From: Bacteroidota bacterium
GTDB taxonomy: Bacteria; Bacteroidota; Bacteroidia; AKYH767-A; CANKSK01
Length of the DNA: 12,825 nt
Direction of reading: 5' to 3'
NCBI GenBank assembly: GCA_947485425.1
Contig: CANKSK010000008.1
Location: 1-12,825, forward strand
Each line of letters starts with the position of its first letter. Position 1 is the stretch's first letter. Positions 1-5,065 of the stretch are shown piece after piece. The notes under the pieces were generated by a model. The model searched no databases, was not told the origin of the DNA, and saw only the letters and a list, made by a program, of their open reading frames with translations. The translations under genes and the position numbers were made by a program.

Positions 1-27
1 ATATTGGAGTTTAATATCATCCCCTAG
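1..27 (+). CDS. C-terminal end of a secreted array paralogue (5' end outside window)
   Basis: The first 27 bases read I-L-E-F-N-I-I-P followed by TAG. This is the same C-terminal octapeptide that closes the complete paralogues downstream (for example IIEFNIIP at 2302-2325 and VLEFNVVP at 491-514). I therefore read it as the last eight codons of another array member whose body lies to the left of the window. It shows that the array extends beyond this window. Nothing can be said about the rest of the protein. Confidence 0.8.
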   Translation: MLEFNIIP

Positions 28-71
28 AGATGCATGGGTATTTGCTGCGTTTTTTTACTTTTCAGTATTAT

Positions 72-99
72 TTTGTAACTTGTGCATGGAATAAATTTG
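72..99 (+). promoter_or_regulatory. Possible Bacteroidota-type promoter before the first complete array gene
   Basis: TAAATTTG at 92-99 fits the TAnnTTTG -7 motif, and TTTG at 72-75 could be the -33 element. The spacing of 16 is just under the usual 17-23. The predicted transcription start would fall almost on the ATG at 104, giving a leaderless or near-leaderless message. The match may be chance in AT-rich DNA. Confidence 0.3.
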
Positions 100-103
100 A
101 AAT

Positions 104-514
104 ATGATTACCTATAGGCCTATTCATTTTGTAGTTTTTTTATTTGGAATCATTTTATCCTTGCACGTAAAAGCGCAGGGAAATCTGCAATTCAATCAAG
201 TAAAATTAGTTACGCTTCAAGAAACGGTTCCTTCCGGTAAAGTTTGGAAGTTAGAATCGGCACCTTACAAAATTGATGCGGTGGGTACCTTGGGAAATTA
301 CACCAGCGCAAGCCCTGGCGTAGAATATGTGCAGACCATCTATGTAAATGGAAACGCATTATTTGTTCAGGCCATTCGCTATTATGATGGCTCCTGGCAT
401 TTGTTTTCCGGTCCTACTTGTCAGTTTCCCTTGTGGCTTCCTGAAGGAAGCACATTGTCTGCCGGCGCAGGGGTGCAATTTATTTCTGTACTCGAATTCA
501 ATGTAGTGCCTTAA
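104..514 (+). CDS. Small secreted array protein, paralogue 1 (unknown function)
   Basis: This is a 136-residue protein with a signal peptide (hydrophobic residues about 9-21, likely cleavage at HVKA-Q24/25). The mature part is about 112 residues. Right after cleavage comes LQFNQV (28-33), then VPSGKVWKLES (42-52), a variable Gly/Tyr/Ser-rich centre, LWLPEGS (110-116) and the terminal LEFNVVP. The mature chain has a single cysteine (106). The alternation of short hydrophobic segments suggests an all-beta domain, which is inference. I do not recognise the family. The only nearby in-frame ATG is at 104. The next gene starts 4 nt after the stop, so co-transcription and possibly coupled translation are likely. 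Secretion to the periplasm or beyond is supported by the signal peptide; no lipobox is present. Confidence 0.85.
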   Translation: MITYRPIHFVVFLFGIILSLHVKAQGNLQFNQVKLVTLQETVPSGKVWKLESAPYKIDAVGTLGNYTSASPGVEYVQTIYVNGNALFVQAIRYYDGSWHLFSGPTCQFPLWLPEGSTLSAGAGVQFISVLEFNVVP

Positions 515-518
515 AAAA

Positions 519-1082
519 ATGGATATGAAGAATAGAATTTCTCGCAAATACCATACGCTATTGCTCTTTGTCATTTTTGCGTTCTTTGGTATGCCTCTCA
601 AGAGCATGGCTCAAGGGAGTTTGCAGTTTAACCAGGTACTTTTTATCAATTCCAATGCCTTGCAAACGGTGCCCAATGGGAAAGTATGGAAAATAGAGAC
701 CTTGTTGATGCCCAATGAGCCCTTTGTTAAGTTTAACAACCAAAATGGAGGATCCTGCGGCTGTGATGCGGGAGGTGGGTATTCAAGAGATAACTATGTA
801 ACCGCGTATACGGCATCTGAGTTTAACGGCAGAAATAATATACAGATTGATGGCGTGAATTATGTGTATGCCATTGGTAGCAATATCTGTTGGCTGCATG
901 CAGGGCAAACCATTGCCCCTCTTCAGCTTTCAACACCTTCGCAATATGCACATAGCGGTGGTAACGGTTGTTATGCCCCTTATTGGATTGATGGCGTCTT
1001 TCAAGGTTGTTCCGCCTATACGCCCTCTGTTGTCAGTGTTACAGCAGTCATCTCAATCATTGAATTTAATATTGTGCCCTAA
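519..1082 (+). CDS. Secreted array protein, paralogue 2, with enlarged Cys/Gly-rich centre
   Basis: At 187 residues this is the longest of the typical paralogues. The signal peptide ends about KSMA-Q (31/32). It is followed by LQFNQV (35-40), VPNGKVWKIET (51-61) and the terminal IIEFNIVP. The centre is about 50 residues longer than in its neighbours and carries five cysteines (80, 82, 124, 151, 164), including a CGC pair followed by a glycine run. The FPxWLPAGT motif of the others is replaced by APYWIDGV. Either ATG 519 or ATG 525 could be the start; the latter gives the usual MKN beginning. Its TAA overlaps the ATG of the next gene by one base (1082), a classic translational-coupling arrangement. 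Function is unknown. The extra insert suggests a diversified surface or binding loop, which is inference. Confidence 0.85.
   Translation: MDMKNRISRKYHTLLLFVIFAFFGMPLKSMAQGSLQFNQVLFINSNALQTVPNGKVWKIETLLMPNEPFVKFNNQNGGSCGCDAGGGYSRDNYVTAYTASEFNGRNNIQIDGVNYVYAIGSNICWLHAGQTIAPLQLSTPSQYAHSGGNGCYAPYWIDGVFQGCSAYTPSVVSVTAVISIIEFNIVP
1059..1072 (+). repeat. 14-nt repeat copy 1 at a paralogue 3' end
   Basis: ATTGAATTTAATAT encodes the start of the conserved C-terminal IEFNI segment of paralogue 2. The identical 14-mer recurs at 1917-1930 and 2302-2315. A diverged copy (TTGGAGTTTAATAT) sits at 4-17. Confidence 0.8.
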
Positions 1083-1513
1083 TGAAAATACAAAATAGAT
1101 GGTCTTTTGCCACAAAGGTATTTGCGGTTTTGTTGTTGGTTGTACTGGGCTTTTTTGAGCACTCAAATGCGCAATCCGGATTGGCTTTTAGTCAGGTTCT
1201 CCTGGTTGACAATCAAGTGCAAACGGTGCCTGCCGGGAAGGTTTGGAAAATGGAATCGATATGGTCATTTACTTCAGGGGTAGTAAATTCCAATTGCTCA
1301 AGTGTCACAAATGCCATTGATTATGGGCGTGCAATCGAAGTCAATTCTGTTGTTTTATTTCCTGTTAGTGCCACCCAAACGGGTTCTTCGGGTAATATAT
1401 TTTTTAGTGGAGAAGTTGCTTCTTTTCCGTATTGGGTTCCTGCCGGAACAACGGTAAGGTCCTATTGTCCGGGTTCGCAAATCAGTATTTTGGAATTTTC
1501 TATCGTTCCTTAA
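1082..1513 (+). CDS. Small secreted array protein, paralogue 3
   Basis: This is a 143-residue protein with a signal peptide (hydrophobic core about 12-25, cleavage near SNA-Q30/31). The family landmarks are LAFSQV (34-39, slightly diverged), VPAGKVWKMES (49-59), FPYWVPAGTTV (115-125) and the terminal ILEFSIVP. It has two mature cysteines. Cys72 lies in SNCSS and Cys129 lies shortly before the terminal strand; paralogue 4 has equivalent cysteines, so one disulfide bond is likely (inference). The start ATG overlaps the preceding stop codon by one base, so translation is probably coupled. The family is not recognised. The repeated architecture and packing are the only functional context visible. 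Confidence 0.87.
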   Translation: MKIQNRWSFATKVFAVLLLVVLGFFEHSNAQSGLAFSQVLLVDNQVQTVPAGKVWKMESIWSFTSGVVNSNCSSVTNAIDYGRAIEVNSVVLFPVSATQTGSSGNIFFSGEVASFPYWVPAGTTVRSYCPGSQISILEFSIVP

Positions 1514-1538
1514 TCATTCTATAATTCCTCATCTAAAA

Positions 1539-1940
1539 ATGAAAAAAATTTATATCCTATTCTTTATGCTGCTTGCCGGCACCTACCTTGCTTCTGCGCA
1601 GAGCAGTTTGCAATTTAATCAGGTGGTTTTGGTGAATGGCGTAAATCAAACGGTTCCTCAGGGCAAGGTTTGGAAGGTAGAGTCTGTTGTATCAGGCTAT
1701 TCTTACCCCATCAGTTCCAATTGTTCCTCAGCATCAAATAATGGAAACTATGCCACCGCTTTGTATATTGATAATGCTATTTATTTTTCTGATGTCTCAA
1801 ATCACGCCGGAACAACCTATTCATCCGTGATGTTTAATGGTTCACAGTCTTTTCCTTTCTGGCTTCCTGCAGGGACAAATTTACGCGCAGCGTGCAGCTC
1901 ATCCTTGGTAAGTGTTATTGAATTTAATATGGTGCCTTAA
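1539..1940 (+). CDS. Small secreted array protein, paralogue 4
   Basis: This is a 133-residue protein with a clean signal peptide (MKKI start, hydrophobic 4-17, cleavage at ASA-Q20/21). The mature chain opens SSLQFNQV, then VPQGKVWKVES (39-49), FPFWLPAGTNL (105-115) and the terminal VIEFNMVP. Cys62 (SNCSS) and Cys119 match the cysteine pair of paralogue 3, which makes these two the closest pair in the array. There is a 25-nt gap from the previous stop, with an A-rich stretch before the ATG and no clear Shine-Dalgarno site. The next gene starts one base after the stop. Function is unknown; a compact extracellular beta domain is the best structural guess. Confidence 0.87.
   Translation: MKKIYILFFMLLAGTYLASAQSSLQFNQVVLVNGVNQTVPQGKVWKVESVVSGYSYPISSNCSSASNNGNYATALYIDNAIYFSDVSNHAGTTYSSVMFNGSQSFPFWLPAGTNLRAACSSSLVSVIEFNMVP
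1917..1930 (+). repeat. 14-nt repeat copy 2 at a paralogue 3' end
   Basis: This is the same ATTGAATTTAATAT as at 1059-1072 and 2302-2315. It lies in the last codons of paralogue 4. Confidence 0.8.
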
Positions 1941-1941
1941 A

Positions 1942-2325
1942 ATGAAAAAGCAATTTATATATCTATCCTTTCTATTTTTCTTTTTTCTTGTCTCCAAAAC
2001 GCATGCGCAGGGCAGTCTGCAATTCAATCAAGTATTGATGCTCACCTCTACTGCCGGATTTGATAATGCCCTTGGTGTCGTTCCTGCAGGGAAGGTATGG
2101 AAAATAGAATCTGTTGGTGGAGGCACAACCGGAGATGCGTATATTAAAATCAATGGATTGAATGGCGGAATGTTCAATAACAACTACGCAGGCTATACAG
2201 GTTTGTATTACAACTCCTGTCATTTGCCCATTTGGCTTCCTGCCGCCACGCAATTGGGTTTTGGCGGAGGAAATGGATCTTCATTGTTTTGGTTTAGCAT
2301 TATTGAATTTAATATAATACCCTAG
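1942..2325 (+). CDS. Small secreted array protein, paralogue 5
   Basis: I chose ATG 1942 (MKKQF) over the in-frame ATG 1912. The upstream start would overlap the end of paralogue 4 and spoil the signal peptide, whereas 1942 gives a normal MKK start one base after the previous TAA. The product is 127 residues. It has a very hydrophobic signal peptide (Phe-rich, 8-17, cleavage near HA-Q22/23), then SLQFNQV (25-31), VPAGKVWKIES (48-58), LPIWLPAATQL (95-105) and the terminal IIEFNIIP. It has one mature cysteine (93). A Gly-rich stretch (107-113) precedes the last strand. Function is unknown. The next gene starts 3 nt after the stop. Confidence 0.85.
   Translation: MKKQFIYLSFLFFFFLVSKTHAQGSLQFNQVLMLTSTAGFDNALGVVPAGKVWKIESVGGGTTGDAYIKINGLNGGMFNNNYAGYTGLYYNSCHLPIWLPAATQLGFGGGNGSSLFWFSIIEFNIIP
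2302..2315 (+). repeat. 14-nt repeat copy 3 at a paralogue 3' end
   Basis: This is the third identical copy of ATTGAATTTAATAT, in the last codons of paralogue 5. Confidence 0.8.
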
Positions 2326-2328
2326 CGG

Positions 2329-2877
2329 ATGATGCAGATAGCAAACCTATTTTCTAGTTCCAGATCTTTGGTTTTTAAAATGATGCTGATGTGTATAGGT
2401 GTCATTTTAACACCTTATCATATCTATGCGCAAGGGGTTTCGCCTGAAGTGCAATTGCGTATTGATAGTCTAAATAAATGGGTGCAGATGCAATTGAAAA
2501 CAACAGGAGCAATTGATCAAAAAAAGTTAGATAGTTTAAATGCAGACATTCGCTTGTTTCAGCAGGAAGAAAAAAAGAATGCCAAGGAAGATAGAACCGG
2601 CAAGCAGTCAAGTGCTGAAAAAATCATTTCCAAACAAGGCATGGTAGGGACAACCTTTTCAGTGCCGACCTCTCGGATATGGAAGGTAAAAAGGGTATTT
2701 GTTTCGGATAATGGTGGGCATAATATTCTGGTCACATCCTTGCGTTTTCCCGGTGAATATCATGCCGGGGAGAAAATCAATGTGCCTGCCTGGACGGCAG
2801 AATCGAATCTCCTGGGAGCGGATATGGGTAGTTTAAATTATATTTTTGAAATAATTGAAAGTGAAATAATAAAATAA
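2329..2877 (+). CDS. Secreted protein: helical N-terminal region plus diverged array module
   Basis: This 182-residue protein has a long signal region ending near IYA-Q (34/35); starts at 2329, 2332 or 2380 are all possible. Residues about 38-102 are polar, charged and rich in Lys, Gln, Asp and Leu (two LDSLN/IDSLN-type segments). They look helical or coiled-coil, unlike the beta-like paralogues. Residues about 105-182 match the family order weakly: TFSVPTSRIWKVKRV corresponds to TVPAGKVWKIES, INVPAWTAESNL to FPFWLPAGTNL, and the last strand YIFEIIESEIIK to SVIEFNIVP. It lacks LQFNQV and mature cysteines. I read it as a fusion of a spacer or oligomerisation helix with a diverged module, perhaps an anchor or assembly partner of the small proteins (inference). 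It is followed after 30 nt by the collagen-like gene. Confidence 0.82.
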   Translation: MMQIANLFSSSRSLVFKMMLMCIGVILTPYHIYAQGVSPEVQLRIDSLNKWVQMQLKTTGAIDQKKLDSLNADIRLFQQEEKKNAKEDRTGKQSSAEKIISKQGMVGTTFSVPTSRIWKVKRVFVSDNGGHNILVTSLRFPGEYHAGEKINVPAWTAESNLLGADMGSLNYIFEIIESEIIK

Positions 2878-2907
2878 TTAGTACATTCGAATCAATAAAA
2901 TATAGAG

Positions 2908-3828
2908 ATGAAATCACTGGTAAAAATAAGTTTGGGCATGTTGTTGATAAACGGCATGTTTATTTTCGGCGCCTCAGCACAAGTGGGTATAGGAACCAAG
3001 ACGCCGGATGCAAGTTCGGTACTAGAGCTGAATGCGAGCAATAAAGGGTTTTTGGTCCCCCGTCTAACCCAAAGTCAGATGCAAGGGATCACGAGTCCCG
3101 CCACGGGATTGATGGTATATGTAACGGATATAAACCCCGGATTTTATTACAATTTGGGAACACCATCCATACCGCAATGGCAGGCATTGGGCGCTTCACA
3201 AGGTCCTACGGGCCCAACAGGCTTAAGTGGTGCTACTGGTGCAGCGGGTTCTATCGGTTTGTCAGGGCCAACAGGAGCAACGGGGCCAACAGGTATCGGT
3301 TCAGTGGGTCCAACTGGTCCTACCGGTACTGCAGGGCAAGTGGGTGCTACGGGCCCTAATGGTCCAACAGGAATGGGTGCCACAGGCGCCACAGGCCCAG
3401 CAGGTCCTACGGGATTAACGGGACCAACAGGCCCTGGAGGTACCAACCAATGGAATTTAAATGGCAATGCGTCCACCAACCCAGGAGCAGACTTCCTGGG
3501 TACGACAGATGCCAATGATGTGGTGATTAAAACCAACAATGTTGAACAAATGCGCATTACCTCAGCCGGTTCGGTGGGAATAGGAACCAATACCCCCAAT
3601 GCAAATGCGGTATTGCAATTGGATGCCTCCAACAAAGGTGTTTTATTTACAAGGCTCACCAGCATTCAGCGTCAAGCCATGACGCTAAATGCAGCGGATG
3701 ACGGCCTATTGGTATATGATCAAACCGTACAAAAGTTTTATTATTGGGATGGAAATGCTTTGGCATGGAAGGTAATGGGTTCCGGTTCTGGAGGAGCTGC
3801 CGATTGCTATACTTGCGACGGATTTTAA
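2908..3828 (+). CDS. Secreted collagen-like Gly-X-Y repeat protein
   Basis: This is a 306-residue protein with a signal peptide (1-24, cleavage GASA-Q). Residues 26-95 and 223-291 are two copies of one domain: VGIGT(K/N)TP, then a (N/D)ASNKG segment, an F/L-rich PRLT or TRLT segment, GL(M/L)VY, FYY and a Trp. This domain is widespread in Bacteroidota exported and fibre-like proteins. Between them lies a collagen-type tract (99-177) of about 25 Gly-X-Y triplets, mostly GPT, GAT and GLS, with two two-residue interruptions. A linker with [12 protein letters not shown] precedes the second copy. The chain ends CYTCDGF. Collagen-like tracts normally form trimers, so a trimeric stalk flanked by globular heads is likely (inference). 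It is the last gene of the array operon and is followed by a strong terminator. Confidence 0.9.
   Translation: MKSLVKISLGMLLINGMFIFGASAQVGIGTKTPDASSVLELNASNKGFLVPRLTQSQMQGITSPATGLMVYVTDINPGFYYNLGTPSIPQWQALGASQGPTGPTGLSGATGAAGSIGLSGPTGATGPTGIGSVGPTGPTGTAGQVGATGPNGPTGMGATGATGPAGPTGLTGPTGPGGTNQWNLNGNASTNPGADFLGTTDANDVVIKTNNVEQMRITSAGSVGIGTNTPNANAVLQLDASNKGVLFTRLTSIQRQAMTLNAADDGLLVYDQTVQKFYYWDGNALAWKVMGSGSGGAADCYTCDGF
2983..3192 (+). repeat. Flanking domain repeat A of the collagen-like protein
   Basis: This codes for residues 26-95. It shares the order VGIGT-TP, ASNKG, RLT, GL-VY and FYY with the copy at 3574-3780, so the collagen tract is bracketed by duplicated domains. Confidence 0.7.
3202..3438 (+). 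repeat. Collagen-like Gly-X-Y coding repeat
   Basis: Here 237 nt encode about 25 Gly-X-Y triplets, many of them GGNCCNACN (Gly-Pro-Thr). The register breaks twice, at Gly-Ile and at Gly-Met, each one residue short of a triplet. Synonymous codons vary between units (GGT/GGG/GGC, CCT/CCA), so the repeat is older than a recent slippage expansion. Confidence 0.92.
3574..3780 (+). repeat. Flanking domain repeat B of the collagen-like protein
   Basis: This codes for residues 223-291, the second copy of the VGIGT domain, with the same motif order as 2983-3192. Confidence 0.7.
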
Positions 3829-3842
3829 GATATTTGAAGCAT

Positions 3843-3881
3843 AAAAAAACCACTGTGTTGTTTTAACACAGTGGTTTTTTT
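3843..3881. terminator. Bidirectional intrinsic terminator
   Basis: A perfect 17-bp inverted repeat (3843-3859 with 3865-3881) surrounds a 5-nt loop. The arms carry seven A on the left and seven T on the right, so either transcript would form a hairpin followed by a U tract. It sits 15 nt after the collagen-like gene and 70 nt beyond the 3' end of korB on the opposite strand. It can therefore stop both convergent operons. Confidence 0.9.
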
Positions 3882-3950
3882 ATGGATAGATACTTTGTTT
3901 TCTTCAAATGAAAATGACCAACTGGAATTTTCACTCTCTAAAAATATGTA

Positions 3951-4991
3951 TTAGGAAATCACCCAGCTTTCTTTTCCTTTTAGCAAGGCGTCTAGGTTGC
4001 CATTTCCTCTTTTGCTAATGGTATCAGCAATTTGATTTACAAGCATTTCTTCGTAACAAGGACGATCTTCAGAGTAAATCACGCCAAATACTCGCGGCAT
4101 ATGATTTTCATGGATGGGGTTATCAAAAAAGCGTGTAAGGATTTCTGCTTTTAGTCTGTCTTTTTCATCATGTATCCAAAGATCATTTGTAGAGTTGCCA
4201 TCGGCAAGATCTACGATAACAGGAGCATAACCATCTAAACGAATACCTTTTTCATTTTTATCTCCAAAGATCAATGGTTTACCATGCTCAACCATTAAGG
4301 TTTCCAATTTTTTGGTTTCTTTATCGGTATAGATAAAAAATGCGCCATCATTGAATACGTTACAGTTCTGATAAATTTCAAGGAAGGATGCACCTTTGTG
4401 TTTGTGTGTTCTGCGCAGCATTTCTTTCAAGTGTACAGGGTCACGATCCATGCTTCTGGCTACAAAAGTAGCATCAGCGCCCATGCTAAGCGCCAAGGGG
4501 TTGAATGGGTGATCCAAAGAGCCGAAAGGTGTAGACTTGGTAATTTTACCTTCTTCAGAAGTAGGTGAATATTGTCCTTTTGTCAAGCCATAAATCTGGT
4601 TGTTGAACAATAAGATATTTACATCAAAATTTCTTCTCAGCAGGTGGATAAAATGATTTCCTCCAATGGATAAGGCATCACCATCACCAGTGATAATCCA
4701 TACGCTTAATTCAGGCCGAGAAGCTTTTAGTCCACTTGCAATAGCGGTAGCGCGGCCATGAATACTGTGCATCCCGAATGTTTCCATATAATATGGGAAT
4801 CTCGAGGAGCAACCGATGCCGGAGATAAAAACGATTTCTTCTCTTTTTAGTCCCAATTCAGGTAAAACCGTTTGTACTTGTTTTAAGATGGAGTAATCTC
4901 CGCAACCGGGGCACCACCTTACATCCTGGTCGGTGACCAAATCTTTTGATGTCATCGGTTTGTCGAGTATTGTATTTTCGTTGGTGTTCAT
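3951..4991 (-). CDS. korB: 2-oxoglutarate (2-oxoacid):ferredoxin oxidoreductase, beta subunit
   Basis: This is the thiamine-diphosphate and 4Fe-4S subunit of the cytoplasmic enzyme that converts a 2-oxoacid plus CoA and oxidised ferredoxin to acyl-CoA, CO2 and reduced ferredoxin. The 346 residues carry WCPGCGDYS (Cys27, Cys30), GIGCSSR (Cys61) and Cys210, the four expected cluster ligands. They also carry the ThDP/Mg motif TGDGDALSIGGNH (101-113) continuing to NNQIYGLTKGQ (130-140). The length is normal for KorB-type proteins. The start ATG at 4991 follows an A-rich stretch. The gene lies 74 nt downstream of korA with no promoter motif visible between, so the two form an operon. Specificity for 2-oxoglutarate rather than pyruvate is inferred from family resemblance and the fused-alpha architecture. 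Confidence 0.93.
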   Translation of the reverse strand: MNTNENTILDKPMTSKDLVTDQDVRWCPGCGDYSILKQVQTVLPELGLKREEIVFISGIGCSSRFPYYMETFGMHSIHGRATAIASGLKASRPELSVWIITGDGDALSIGGNHFIHLLRRNFDVNILLFNNQIYGLTKGQYSPTSEEGKITKSTPFGSLDHPFNPLALSMGADATFVARSMDRDPVHLKEMLRRTHKHKGASFLEIYQNCNVFNDGAFFIYTDKETKKLETLMVEHGKPLIFGDKNEKGIRLDGYAPVIVDLADGNSTNDLWIHDEKDRLKAEILTRFFDNPIHENHMPRVFGVIYSEDRPCYEEMLVNQIADTISKRGNGNLDALLKGKESWVIS

Positions 4992-5065
4992 GAGTATAAA
5001 CTTTTAAGAAAGATGCTTTAATTGTATATGGAAATTGATTTCTAAAGAGGAAACCCTTCCGTTTT

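Noticed and set aside
862..1098. + strand frame of 78 codons inside paralogue 2
   Set aside because: It lies in an alternative frame of a gene whose C-terminal motif matches its paralogues; no independent support.
3177..3418. Other + strand frames through the Gly-X-Y region
   Set aside because: Short alternate-frame readings of the repeat with no protein features.
3147..3665. Long - strand open frame rich in Gly-Pro-Val opposite the collagen-like gene
   Set aside because: It is the mirror of GGNCCNACN repeats on the coding strand. It has no signal, domain or start context and is fully contained in a well-supported gene.
1..3881. Prophage tail or tail-fibre cluster as an explanation for the array and collagen-like gene
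   Set aside because: VGIGT domains and Gly-X-Y tracts do occur in phage fibres, but every gene here has a Sec signal peptide and no capsid, terminase, tail or lysis gene is visible.
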